Shown here: in pieces, positions 7,202-16,132 of the stretch
How the letters are laid out: the number at the start of each line of letters is the position of its first letter
How positions within the stretch are numbered: the stretch's first letter is position 1
Origin: Chryseobacterium sp. G0186
Lineage (GTDB): Bacteria; Bacteroidota; Bacteroidia; Flavobacteriales; Weeksellaceae
Length of the DNA stretch: 64,000 nucleotides
Reading direction: 5' to 3'
NCBI RefSeq assembly: GCF_003815675.1
Contig: NZ_CP033918.1
Location: forward strand, 2,232,001 to 2,296,000
Made by a program: the position numbers and the translations under genes
Notes under the pieces: generated by a model
What the model saw: only the letters and a program-made list of their open reading frames with translations
What the model was told of the DNA's origin: nothing
Database searches by the model: none

Positions 7202-7684
7202 ATGAATACATTTGAATTTACCCTTCGTTTACTCACTGCATTCTGTCTGGGAGCCGGCATAGGCTTTGAGAGACAGTGGCGCAAAAAAAATGCAGGTCTT
7301 CGCACCAATACTCTGGTTTGTATAGGCTCTGCAGCATTCGTATTGATTGCCATCAGAATTGGTGGTGATGCAGCCGGAAGAATTACCTCTTATATCGTCA
7401 GTGGAATCGGGTTCCTCGGTGGTGGTGTTATCATGAAAGATGGGCTTACCGTTCGGGGACTGAATACTGCAGCCACTTTATGGTGTTCCGCAGCCATAGG
7501 TGCACTATCAGCATTAGGTTATCCTAAGGAAGCTGTGATTACCGTCCTATTTATTGTCTCTACCAATATATTTCTGAGACCTTCATTATCCTCTCAAAAG
7601 GAAGCCCGAAGTAAAAAACTGGTCATCAAGAAGAAAAAGTCCGAAACAAAAACAAATATCAGCAATAGTACCCAATTTTATTAA
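7202..7684 (+). CDS. MgtC/SapB-family membrane protein
   Basis: The 160-residue inner-membrane protein has the MgtC signature: RLLTAFCLGAGIGFERQW near the N-terminus, then AGLRTNTLVCIGSAAF and SGIGFLGGGVIMKDG followed by VRGLNTAATLWCSAAIG. Four to five transmembrane helices are predicted, followed by a Lys-rich cytoplasmic tail (KKLVIKKKKSE). MgtC proteins modulate F1Fo-ATPase and are linked to low magnesium and acid adaptation; SapB-type members are poorly understood. It lies only 4 bases ahead of the RND adaptor gene, so it is co-transcribed with a metal-efflux pump, which suggests a role in metal or membrane-potential homeostasis. Confidence 0.92.
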   Translation: MNTFEFTLRLLTAFCLGAGIGFERQWRKKNAGLRTNTLVCIGSAAFVLIAIRIGGDAAGRITSYIVSGIGFLGGGVIMKDGLTVRGLNTAATLWCSAAIGALSALGYPKEAVITVLFIVSTNIFLRPSLSSQKEARSKKLVIKKKKSETKTNISNSTQFY

Positions 7685-7688
7685 GATC

Positions 7689-8786
7689 ATGAAAAAAATA
7701 ATCTTAAGCATTATCATTCTTTTTGCAGTCTCCTGCAAAGACAATGCACCTCAGCAAAAAAAGGATGAAGAAATTATCATTAAGGAGAATCAGGTTATTA
7801 TTCCTGAAAGCAGCTCTGTTTTAAAAAAGATTAAGACAATGACCGTTAGCAATCAGGAATACAACCATGATATCACCTCTGTAGGAACCATAGAAGCCAT
7901 TCCCAATAATTATGCTGAAATAGCTAGTCCTTTTTCGGGAAGAATTACTAAGGCTTTTGTAAACATCGGTCAAAAAGTAAGTGCCGGAAGTCCGCTTTTT
8001 GAGGTTCTTTCCTCCGGTTATCTGGATATACAGAAAGAATATTCTGATGCGCTGAATGAAGCAGGTCTGGCTGAAAAAAAATACCGACGTCAGCAGGATC
8101 TCGTAAAACACGATGTAGGAATACAAAAAGAACTGGAAGAATCCGAAACTGAATTTAAAAACAAAAAAATCTCTTTAGTCAATGCTTCCACGGCATTAAA
8201 AATATACAGCAGCCAAAGTAAGGGAACAGGTGGACTGATTGTAAGAGCACCCATTTCCGGAGAAGTAATCTCCAGTAAAATTGTGACCGGACAATACCTC
8301 CGCGAAGATGCCGAACCGGTAATGATCGTTGCTGAACTTTCAAAAGTATGGATCTCAGGAGAAGTTAAAGAAAAAGATCTCAGGTTTATCAAAAATGGAG
8401 ATCAGGTCTCTATAAAAGTAAATACATATCCTGACAGAGCCATCACCGGAAAGGTATATCACATCAATGACTGGGTAGATGAAGCAACTCGAAGCATCAA
8501 GGTTTTAATACAGTGTGACAATCCGGACAGAACGCTGAAACCAGGTATGTTTACTACGATCACCTATTCCACCGATTCTGAAAACACAATTATCATCCCC
8601 ACCTCTTCCCTGATGCAGAAAGACGACAATCAGTACGTCTGGATTAAAACAGGTAAAAATCAATTCATGAAACGAAATATTACCACCGCAGAAGCCTCTG
8701 AAAAAACCGTCAAAATTACTTCCGGTCTGAAATCCGGAGACGAAATCATGACTACCGGAGGAATCTACTTACTGGATGTAAAATAA
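7689..8786 (+). CDS. RND efflux periplasmic adaptor (CusB/CzcB type)
   Basis: This is the membrane-fusion component that links the inner-membrane RND pump to the outer-membrane channel. The 365-residue protein begins with a lipoprotein signal (LFAVSC, Cys16). It has a barrel-sandwich/biotinyl-lipoyl half motif (ASPFSGRITKAFVNIGQKVS) around residue 80, an alpha-helical hairpin at ~115-170, the second lipoyl half (VRAPISGEVISS), and beta-barrel and membrane-proximal domains (KPGMFTTITYS). No His-rich metal-binding tail is seen. It is the second gene of the mgtC-adaptor-pump-channel operon. Confidence 0.95.
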   Translation: MKKIILSIIILFAVSCKDNAPQQKKDEEIIIKENQVIIPESSSVLKKIKTMTVSNQEYNHDITSVGTIEAIPNNYAEIASPFSGRITKAFVNIGQKVSAGSPLFEVLSSGYLDIQKEYSDALNEAGLAEKKYRRQQDLVKHDVGIQKELEESETEFKNKKISLVNASTALKIYSSQSKGTGGLIVRAPISGEVISSKIVTGQYLREDAEPVMIVAELSKVWISGEVKEKDLRFIKNGDQVSIKVNTYPDRAITGKVYHINDWVDEATRSIKVLIQCDNPDRTLKPGMFTTITYSTDSENTIIIPTSSLMQKDDNQYVWIKTGKNQFMKRNITTAEASEKTVKITSGLKSGDEIMTTGGIYLLDVK

Positions 8787-8828
8787 ATGTCGAATGTGGA
8801 AGCAGAAGTTTCCCATTAAAGTTAGCAT

Positions 8829-11800
8829 ATGAAAAAGTTATTAACCATTTCCATACAGAAAAAATGGCTCATACTGGCCCTCTTTATATTATTAGGTTTT
8901 TTTGGATACTATTCCTGGACTAAGCTTTCCGTTGAAGCATACCCCGATATTGCCGATACCACATCACAGGTTGTTACCCAGGTTCAGGGCTTAGCGGCCG
9001 AGGAAGTAGAACAGCAAATCACCATACCTCTGGAGAGGGCACTGAATGGTATTCCGGGAATGCATGTAATGAGAAGTAAAAGTACATTCGGGCTTTCCAT
9101 GATTACCATTGTATTTGATGATGGAATTGATGATTATTGGGCAAGACAGCGTATTCAGGAAAGATTGGCTGAAGTGTCCCTGCCTTATGGCGCACAGCCG
9201 GGATTAGATCCTTTAACCTCGCCTGTGGGAGAAATCTACCGTTATGTTATTGAAAGCGACAATCAAAGTTTAAGAGAACTTACAGATCTGCAGAATTTTG
9301 TCATTATTCCCAGAATAAAACAGGTTTCCGGGATTGCGGATGTGACGAACTTCGGAGGAATTACCACCCAGTTTCAGATAGAACTTGATCCCAATAAACT
9401 GGAACAATATGGCCTGACCTTAGCCGAAGTCATTGAAACCATCAGTAAAAACAATGCCAGTGCAGGTGGAAGCATGCTTCCCCGTGGTGATCTTGCCTAT
9501 GTTGTACGTGGTATCGGATTGATTAAAAATCTTGATGATCTGGGGAAAACCGTTGTCAAAACAGAAAAAGGAGTTCCTGTCTTTCTGAATGATATAGGAA
9601 CATTGAAGTATGGAAACCTTGAACGTAAGGGAATTCTGGGTTTTACAGACCGTAGCAGAAACTACAATGAAAGCGTAGGTGGAATTGTCTTATTATTAAA
9701 AGGACAAAATCCCTCACAAGTTTTAACGGGAGTACATGAAGCAGTAGATGAACTCAACAAGAATATTCTTCCGGCCGGGGTAAAAATCCATACTTATCTG
9801 GATAGAACTGATCTGGTAAAAACAACCCTCAATACGGTTTCTCATACCTTGACGGAAGGAATTGTACTGGTGATCATCATATTGATTGTTTTCCTTGGAA
9901 GCTGGAGAGGCGCTCTCCTTACCGCCATTACCATTCCTTTTTCACTTCTTATTGCTTTCATCTTAATGCATTTTACGAATATCCCGGCTAACCTTCTTTC
10001 ATTAGGAGCCATAGATTTCGGGATCATTGTAGATGGTTCTATTGTAATGCTGGAAGCCATTTTAAGGAAAAGAGAAGAACATCCTGAAGAAGAACTGGAA
10101 GAAAAATCCATCATCCAGAAAGCCACTGAAATAGCTAAACCTATCTTCTTTTCAAGCATTATCATTATTACAGCCTATCTCCCATTATTTGCCTTTGAAA
10201 GAGTGGAAAAGAAACTCTTTACCCCCATGGCATTCACCGTTGGATATGCTTTATTGGGAGCATTGGCTGTTGCCTTACTTCTGATCCCAGGGCTGGCCTA
10301 TATGATTTATAAAAAACCAAGAAAAATCTACCATAATAAGTGGCTTGAAAAAATAAGTGCTGCGTATGGAAAAGGAATTGATAAAATAATGAATGTCCCA
10401 AAAAAGATCTTTATTCCCGCGGGAATTGTATTGATTGGAGCCGGAATACTCTCTTACAGTGTAGGTAAAGATTTCTTACCGGAGCTTGATGAAGGTTCCA
10501 TTTGGTTACAGGTACAGCTACCACCTGGAATTTCATTAAAAAAGGCCCAGGAAATGAGTGATTCCCTGCGTTTAAAAACGATGAAGCATTCGGAGGTCAC
10601 TTATATCATGGTACAGGCTGGGCGTAATGATGACGGTACAGATCCGTGGACGGCTTCCCACTTTGAGGTATCCGTAGGAATAAAACCCTACAAAGAATGG
10701 CCATCAGGAAAAACTAAAGCAGATCTGATCAAGGAACTGGCAGAAGATTACAAAGAAATGCCAGGTTTTACGGTAGGTTTCTCACAACCAATGATTGACG
10801 GTGTTATGGATAAAATATCAGGAGCGCACAGCGAATTGGTAGTCAAAGTATATGGCGATGACTTCGCAGGAACCAGACAGGTAGCAGAAAACGTTCTCTC
10901 CCTATTAAAGAAAGTTCCAGGTTCTGCAGATCTTGCCATAGATCAGGAGCCTCCTCTTCCTCAATTGCAGATTATCGCTGACCGAAATAAAATTGCGCAA
11001 TACGGTCTGAATGTTTCCGATGTAACCGACCTCATCGAAACAGCCCTTGGAGGAAAAGCCGTTTCACAGATCTTTATCGGAAACAAAGTATATGATATTT
11101 CCTGTCGTTATGTGGAAAACAGCAGAAATACTCCTGAAAAAATAGGAAATCTTATGCTGGCTTCATCATCCGGAGCTAAAATTCCGCTCTCACAGATTGC
11201 CAGTGTAAAATTGAGTACAGGAGAAAGCACGATAACACGGGAAATGAATAAAAGACATCTTACCGTAAAGCTTAATCTTCGGGGGCGCGACCTTACTTCA
11301 TTCCTCAATGAGGCACAGAAAAGCATTGAAGAGAATATCCGTTATGATCATGAAAAATATCAGATCAAATGGGGCGGACAGTTTGAAAATAAAAACAGAG
11401 CTTATTCAAGACTGGCTGTTATTGTTCCCTTGGCATTGGCTATCATGTTCCTTTTGCTTTATGGTGCATTTGGTACTTTCAGACAGGCACTTGTCCTGAT
11501 GAGCATCATTCCCCTTGCTTTATTTGGAGGAATGCTTGCCCTGAACATCCGAGGAATGTCTTTGAACGTTTCTTCCGCAGTAGGCTTCATTGCCTTATTT
11601 GGAGTAGCCATTCAAAATGGAGTGATTATGGTCTCTCATATCAATACCCTCCGAAAAAATGGAATTCATCTTAAAACATCAGTTATTCAGGGAGCAAAAG
11701 ACCGTTTCAGACCTGTATTGATGACGGCATCGGTGGCCATCATAGGATTACTGCCTGCTTCATTGGCAACAGGAATAGGTTCTGATGTACAAAGACCTTT

Positions 11801-11924
11801 GGCTACGGTAATTGTGTATGGATTGATGTTCTCCACATTCCTTACCCTTTTTGTACTTCCTGCTATTTATTATTTAGCTGAAATTCGTTTTGAAAAACAA
11901 AATGCAACATCCCATGAAATCTAA
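8829..11924 (+). CDS. Heavy-metal RND efflux pump (CusA/CzcA family)
   Basis: This 1031-residue inner-membrane proton/cation antiporter drives metal export from periplasm or cytoplasm to outside. It has the typical RND layout of two repeats with 12 transmembrane helices and two large periplasmic loops. The proton-relay motif of heavy-metal RND pumps is intact in TM4 (DFGIIVDGSIVMLEA, two Asp and one Glu). Other family landmarks are AYPDIADTT near the N-terminus and DFLPELDEGSIWLQVQLP at ~560. The methionine triad typical of Cu/Ag pumps is not evident by eye, so the ion (Cu/Ag versus Co/Zn/Cd/Ni) is open. The next gene overlaps its 3' end. Confidence 0.95.
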   Translation: MKKLLTISIQKKWLILALFILLGFFGYYSWTKLSVEAYPDIADTTSQVVTQVQGLAAEEVEQQITIPLERALNGIPGMHVMRSKSTFGLSMITIVFDDGIDDYWARQRIQERLAEVSLPYGAQPGLDPLTSPVGEIYRYVIESDNQSLRELTDLQNFVIIPRIKQVSGIADVTNFGGITTQFQIELDPNKLEQYGLTLAEVIETISKNNASAGGSMLPRGDLAYVVRGIGLIKNLDDLGKTVVKTEKGVPVFLNDIGTLKYGNLERKGILGFTDRSRNYNESVGGIVLLLKGQNPSQVLTGVHEAVDELNKNILPAGVKIHTYLDRTDLVKTTLNTVSHTLTEGIVLVIIILIVFLGSWRGALLTAITIPFSLLIAFILMHFTNIPANLLSLGAIDFGIIVDGSIVMLEAILRKREEHPEEELEEKSIIQKATEIAKPIFFSSIIIITAYLPLFAFERVEKKLFTPMAFTVGYALLGALAVALLLIPGLAYMIYKKPRKIYHNKWLEKISAAYGKGIDKIMNVPKKIFIPAGIVLIGAGILSYSVGKDFLPELDEGSIWLQVQLPPGISLKKAQEMSDSLRLKTMKHSEVTYIMVQAGRNDDGTDPWTASHFEVSVGIKPYKEWPSGKTKADLIKELAEDYKEMPGFTVGFSQPMIDGVMDKISGAHSELVVKVYGDDFAGTRQVAENVLSLLKKVPGSADLAIDQEPPLPQLQIIADRNKIAQYGLNVSDVTDLIETALGGKAVSQIFIGNKVYDISCRYVENSRNTPEKIGNLMLASSSGAKIPLSQIASVKLSTGESTITREMNKRHLTVKLNLRGRDLTSFLNEAQKSIEENIRYDHEKYQIKWGGQFENKNRAYSRLAVIVPLALAIMFLLLYGAFGTFRQALVLMSIIPLALFGGMLALNIRGMSLNVSSAVGFIALFGVAIQNGVIMVSHINTLRKNGIHLKTSVIQGAKDRFRPVLMTASVAIIGLLPASLATGIGSDVQRPLATVIVYGLMFSTFLTLFVLPAIYYLAEIRFEKQNATSHEI

Positions 11925-13173
11925 TTTTTTAATCCTATTGTTCTGTACAGTGACAGTCATTTTCATCAAAGCTCAAACTGAAAAAGAACCTCTTTACTTT
12001 AATGAATATTTACATTACGTTAAAGATAAAAACCTTGGTCTTGCTGCACAAAAATACAATGTCAGCATGGCTACAGCCTCTATTCTTACCGCAGGAATGT
12101 TCCCTGATCCTCAATTAGAAATGGAAACCTCCAACAACGGGGTTTCCAAAGATATGGGGTACACCGTGGAGGGAGCCATCAGCTGGACCCTTGAACTGGG
12201 TGGAAAAAGGAAAGCCAGAATAGAAACGGCAAAAAATGAAGCTGAATATTCCAAATTACAATTGCAGGATTATCTGAGAAACCTGCTTGCTGATGCTACT
12301 TTAGGATATGTTGACGCTCTAAAATCCAAAGCATTATTGAATGTTCAGAAAGAATCTTATCAAAGTATGCTAAAGCTGGCAAAATCTGACAGCATTCGGT
12401 ATAAACTGGGGGATATTTCCAAGGTAACATCCCAACAGAGCAGACTGGAAGCTTCTTCTTTACTGAATGAAGTCTACCATCTTGAAGGTACCCAACAACA
12501 AGCCGTTACTGCTCTGTCTGACTTCATCGGCAGCGACAGTACAGACAAGGATGTTGTAGGAGACCTCAATTCTTTCAACAGAAACTACAATCTGAGTGAT
12601 CTCATCACACAGGCAGTTCATGAAAGGGCTGATCTTCTTGCTTCAAAGCAGAATATTAATACCGCCGCAAGCCGCATTAAACTTGAAAAAGCCAACCGAA
12701 CCATAGATCTCGGGCTCAGTGCAGGTGCAGGTCATAACACTATGGCCAATAATGAAATTGCACCGTCACCAGCTGTTAATACCGCAAAATTGGGAATCAG
12801 TGTTCCTTTAAAATTTTCCAACAGAAGAAATGCCGATCTGAAAATTGCAGAAATGAGTTATTCACAGGCAGAAACAGAATACAGACAGATTGAAAACAAC
12901 ATCCGAATGGAAGTAACCCAAGCTTATCAACAATATACCTCTTCTCAAAAACAGCTTCAGCAGTTTGATAACGGTATGTTGAATGAAGCAGAAAATATTT
13001 TGAAAGGAATCACCTACAGCTATCAAAGAGGTGAAAGCTCTATTCTGGAAGTTCTTAATGCCCAAAGAACCTATAATGAGCTTCGTCAAAACTATTTCCA
13101 GCTTTTAGCAGAAAACGCGGCATCTCTGGTTGAGTTGGAACGTAAGGCAGGAATATGGGATATTGATTTCTAA
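11914..13173 (+). CDS. TolC-family outer-membrane efflux channel (CusC/CzcC type)
   Basis: This outer-membrane channel completes the tripartite pump. I chose the ATG at 11914 because it gives a clean signal peptide (hydrophobic core then IKAQ cleavage). In-frame ATG 11902 and TTG 11890 lie further inside the pump gene; the overlap is 11 bases with the chosen start. The 419-residue protein contains the two outer-membrane efflux protein repeats, with long helices (RNLLADATLGYVDALKSKA and MEVTQAYQQYTSSQKQLQQF) and the closing RGESSILEVLNAQRTYNELR. It is the last gene of the operon, followed by a strong inverted repeat. Confidence 0.93.
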   Translation: MKSNFLILLFCTVTVIFIKAQTEKEPLYFNEYLHYVKDKNLGLAAQKYNVSMATASILTAGMFPDPQLEMETSNNGVSKDMGYTVEGAISWTLELGGKRKARIETAKNEAEYSKLQLQDYLRNLLADATLGYVDALKSKALLNVQKESYQSMLKLAKSDSIRYKLGDISKVTSQQSRLEASSLLNEVYHLEGTQQQAVTALSDFIGSDSTDKDVVGDLNSFNRNYNLSDLITQAVHERADLLASKQNINTAASRIKLEKANRTIDLGLSAGAGHNTMANNEIAPSPAVNTAKLGISVPLKFSNRRNADLKIAEMSYSQAETEYRQIENNIRMEVTQAYQQYTSSQKQLQQFDNGMLNEAENILKGITYSYQRGESSILEVLNAQRTYNELRQNYFQLLAENAASLVELERKAGIWDIDF

Positions 13174-13208
13174 GGAATCGTAATCATAGCGTATTGTAAT
13201 CTCTTTTT

Positions 13209-13269
13209 AACCACAAAAGTCACAAAAGCTTTTTTAACACCTAAGAAAACTTTTGTGACTTTTATGGTT
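13209..13269. terminator. Long bidirectional terminator-like inverted repeat
   Basis: Twenty-base arms AACCACAAAAGTCACAAAAG and CTTTTGTGACTTTTATGGTT match with a single G-T pair around a 21-base loop. It lies between the converging efflux operon and the DUF1801 gene and can serve both. Confidence 0.75.
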
Positions 13270-13290
13270 CAATCTAAAAATAAACTGAAC

Positions 13291-13758
13291 CTATTTTTTT
13301 AATGATTTCTTGTACTGAGACTCGTAAATTCCGATCCAGTCTTCCACTGTCATTTTCTGACTCAGTTCAGCAATCAGTTCAAAGGGAATATCTTCCGGTT
13401 TCTTGAAGCGTACACAGGATTTACCCATATCCAGTTTTTTCTTGGAATGTTTTGGATATTCAGCAACAAACCAGTCAAGAAGCTCCGGTTTGGAATATAA
13501 TCCCATATGATAGAGCGCAATAAAATTCTTTTGTGATGCCAGATTGATAAACGGCAAAGGAGTATTAGCTGCACAATGATACCCTGCAGGATAAGTTTCC
13601 AAAGGAACTACCCAACCAATCATTCCATAATTGGATGTATCTTCAAAACCCTTGGGAAGATTACCATGAATGGTTTCGAAAAGTTTTTTAAAAGCATCCT
13701 GTCTTTCTTCCGGAATCTTTGAAATATAGTCTTCTATTGAGTTGGATAAAATTTGCAT
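13291..13758 (-). CDS. DUF1801 (YdhG-like) protein
   Basis: The 155-residue cytoplasmic protein resembles the YdhG/DUF1801 fold, related to the iron-chaperone-like frataxin-type group annotated in Bacillus. Visible features are an N-terminal helical EDYISKIPEERQDAFKKLFE, the central GMIGWVVPLETYPAGYH, ASQKNFIALYHMG, and the Lys-rich KKLDMGKSCVRFKKPEDIP typical of the family's C-terminal half. The molecular role is not established. It is transcribed alone. Confidence 0.8.
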   Translation of the reverse strand: MQILSNSIEDYISKIPEERQDAFKKLFETIHGNLPKGFEDTSNYGMIGWVVPLETYPAGYHCAANTPLPFINLASQKNFIALYHMGLYSKPELLDWFVAEYPKHSKKKLDMGKSCVRFKKPEDIPFELIAELSQKMTVEDWIGIYESQYKKSLKK

Positions 13759-13811
13759 CTTCGGTCAGTTTTAGATTTTCAAGTTAATAAAAAATATGAA
13801 TCATTTGATAT

Positions 13812-13844
13812 AAAAAAGCAGCGATACAAAAATGTACCGCTGCG
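13812..13844 (-). terminator. Minus-strand hairpin with T run
   Basis: Arms GCAGCGATAC and GTACCGCTGC (one G-T pair) are followed on the minus strand by TTTTTT. It is the second terminator-like hairpin downstream of the DUF6705-like gene; no gene lies between the two, so it is either a backup or marks an unseen short transcript. Confidence 0.55.
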
Positions 13845-13956
13845 TTAAGTAAAACAGGAAAAGCTTTAGCCTGGATACTAAATATAGTAGATAAAAATCA
13901 TTGTGAAAAATCAATTATGGAATTCAATTAATACTATTTAAATAAGCTTTAAATAA

Positions 13957-13986
13957 AAAATCCCAGTTTAGACTGGGATTTTTTAT
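13957..13986 (-). terminator. Terminator of the DUF6705-like gene
   Basis: Perfect eight-base stem ATCCCAGT/ACTGGGAT with a TTAG loop and a T run on the minus strand, abutting the stop codon. Confidence 0.85.
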
Positions 13987-14570
13987 TATTGTTTTGTTAG
14001 AACGATATCTTTCGGAAAATTTATTGGCCAACTTTTCCCTTCAACTATAATCAAATTATAATATTGACAAGAGGTAAGAACACCATTTGGATTTAACTTT
14101 AAACTTAGCTTCATTTCTGTTTTTTGTGCATTGGTAAAGTTAATATCTATATTTGCCGTTTTATTGCACATATTATCGGGTTGAAATAATAGATATTTCT
14201 GTGCAAAATTTTTCTTTTGTCCAAGAATTCCATAAAATTCAGGTAAATTCTCATCAAAATTAGAAACCCTGTCAACTTCTATTATTCCATTTGGTGATAC
14301 AATTTTTCTTTCTCCTAAAATTGCATCTACATCAAAGTATGTTCCATCACCTGCTGTATGTCTTTTTTTAACTTTTCTCAATTGTAAAAAAAGTGTTTTC
14401 CCCTCCCAATTTCCTTTCCATGTTCCTACATACTGATCCAATTCTCCATCCATATCTTTATAGTAAGCTTTATTTGGAGTGTCAATCTTAGGCATATTTA
14501 ATGGAAAAACCTGTTGTGCAAACACTGAATTAATACAGAATATTAAAATTATTAAAATTGTTTTTTTCAT
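13986..14570 (-). CDS. Exported DUF6705-like protein
   Basis: I take ATG 14570 (MKKTILIILIFC) as start because it gives a classical signal peptide ending SVFAQ; the upstream ATG at 14597 lies inside the preceding gene. The 194-residue product resembles Chryseobacterium proteins classed as DUF6705: an N-terminal QVFPLNMP, then DQYVGTWKGNWEGKTLFLQL, which looks like the start of a small beta-barrel. The function is unknown. It starts 10 bases after the stop of the JAMM-like lipoprotein gene and is probably co-transcribed with it. Confidence 0.65.
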   Translation of the reverse strand: MKKTILIILIFCINSVFAQQVFPLNMPKIDTPNKAYYKDMDGELDQYVGTWKGNWEGKTLFLQLRKVKKRHTAGDGTYFDVDAILGERKIVSPNGIIEVDRVSNFDENLPEFYGILGQKKNFAQKYLLFQPDNMCNKTANIDINFTNAQKTEMKLSLKLNPNGVLTSCQYYNLIIVEGKSWPINFPKDIVLTKQ

Positions 14571-14580
14571 TTTTTTATTT

Positions 14581-15864
14581 TTATATTGGACAATCAACTT
14601 TAGGACCTTCTTTTGTTACTTCAGCAGTTTTGCCATCACGATCCTGTTCATATAGCTTCGCTCCCTCGATTTTCATGCTGGTTTCCATGAACTTAAGGAA
14701 TTCTTTTTGCAAAGCTTCTTTTGATATATTAGGGTTTCCCATTTTAGCAGAATAGGTTTGATTTAAACTTTTAATTTCATTAGGAGTATACATAGTTAGT
14801 TTGTCAGGATCAATATTGTTTCCTCTTAATTGGTATGTTCCATCAACTGTAACGACTGAAACAAATACCTTATTGATAGGAATTCCGTTTGCCTTTGCAT
14901 TTTTCAGTAACTGAATAAATAGATTTACATCATCCGGTGAAAATATTGAAATTAAGCTATCATAGTGTGAATGCATAATTCCAAATGTTGTGTCAAATAT
15001 TTTAAAATCTAAACTGCCATTGCCATCTCCCGGTTTATTGCTCAATTCTTGGAATTGAGTTCCCACTTGATTTGATCCTTTAGCAGGATCACCCACACGA
15101 AACCCACTTTCTGTAGTAGCGGATGTTTTTCCCTCTAAATATTTAGTATTCTTTGCATATTCAGACTTATTTTTCAGGTCTTTCATTTGTCCACAAGGAT
15201 CAGGAGTGCTTGGAGTATTAGGATTAGTTCCACTACTTCCACTACCGTCTCCGTAGTCACCACTCCCACCATTCATGTCGTGGCCATCACCACCCGGGTC
15301 TTCATCCCAAGGATCAGGCTTTGATAACTGTGGCTTTTTTACAATGATAATAACTTCCCCCACATCAATAGTCCTACCCATTGAAAGGGAATTATAATAT
15401 TGCTGAAAAGTCTGGATAAGATAATCACGGTCAGGATGTCCATCCTTATAAACATCAAAGTAGAGGTAATCCCTTTCTGCATTAATTACACCACCAATGA
15501 CAGCAATTACTTTTCCATCTGTAAGCATAGGGAACATTAATAACTTTCTGCCATTCTCAAGATCCATATCTTGAGAGGAAACCTTTAAATCAAAAGTTCC
15601 ATACTTGTTTTCCAGTTCTGTTCTCTTTTCCGGATAATTATCGAAGTAGGCCAGCATTGAGTTTCTGAAAGGTACTGCGTAATTATTGGATTGTGTGTTC
15701 TTGGAAAAGCTTTTTTCCTTTTCAAATCGTTCAAAAAAGGCAATTTTTTCCTTTTGTGTTTGTTCTGTACCAATCATCATCTCATCTGTCCTACATGAAT
15801 TTAGGGAAACAGCAAGAGTGCCGAGTAGTAAAAGTCCATAGACTAAATTTTTCTTCATAAGCAT
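14581..15864 (-). CDS. Lipoprotein with C-terminal JAMM-like (HxH...SxxD) domain
   Basis: The 427-residue protein has a lipoprotein signal (LAVSLNSC, Cys24; ATG 15858 is an equally good start). An N-terminal ~150-residue domain is followed by a low-complexity Gly/Asp/Ser/Pro linker (residues ~183-223) and a C-terminal domain. That domain contains FGIMHSHYDSLISIFSPDD: His298, His300, Ser309 and Asp312, close to the JAB/MPN metalloprotease motif H-x-H-x(7)-S-x-x-D, with one extra residue. Glu273 upstream could be the general base. I recognise similar uncharacterised flavobacterial lipoproteins. Protease activity is inferred from the motif only; the DUF6705-like gene follows in the same operon. 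Confidence 0.6.
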   Translation of the reverse strand: MLMKKNLVYGLLLLGTLAVSLNSCRTDEMMIGTEQTQKEKIAFFERFEKEKSFSKNTQSNNYAVPFRNSMLAYFDNYPEKRTELENKYGTFDLKVSSQDMDLENGRKLLMFPMLTDGKVIAVIGGVINAERDYLYFDVYKDGHPDRDYLIQTFQQYYNSLSMGRTIDVGEVIIIVKKPQLSKPDPWDEDPGGDGHDMNGGSGDYGDGSGSSGTNPNTPSTPDPCGQMKDLKNKSEYAKNTKYLEGKTSATTESGFRVGDPAKGSNQVGTQFQELSNKPGDGNGSLDFKIFDTTFGIMHSHYDSLISIFSPDDVNLFIQLLKNAKANGIPINKVFVSVVTVDGTYQLRGNNIDPDKLTMYTPNEIKSLNQTYSAKMGNPNISKEALQKEFLKFMETSMKIEGAKLYEQDRDGKTAEVTKEGPKVDCPI

Positions 15865-15978
15865 TTGTTTTGGTTGTAAATATAATAATTAATTCTATTT
15901 GATGTGATTTTTTATCATGTTGATAAAAGTATATTATTTTGCATACACATTACGGGAATCCGTAACTTTGTTGTAAAT

Positions 15979-16008
15979 TAAAAATGCACCCAAATGGGTG
16001 CATTTTTA
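15979..16008. terminator. Bidirectional terminator hairpin
   Basis: Ten-base perfect stem AAATGCACCC/GGGTGCATTT with an AAAT loop and T runs in both directions. It lies between the T9SS adhesin gene and the JAMM-like lipoprotein gene, both on the minus strand. Confidence 0.75.
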
Positions 16009-16132
16009 ATATCGTTTAAATGGTATTTAAATGTTTGAATTTTTCGGTTGAATATCGGCAGGCATAGCAGGGATTTTTTATAATTTTGGTTTTGCCAATT
16101 ATGGCTGCCCAACTTTATTTACACTAAAAAAA

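Noticed and set aside
11890..11913. Upstream TTG/ATG starts of the TolC-family gene
   Set aside because: They extend further into the pump gene and place charged residues ahead of an already complete signal peptide.
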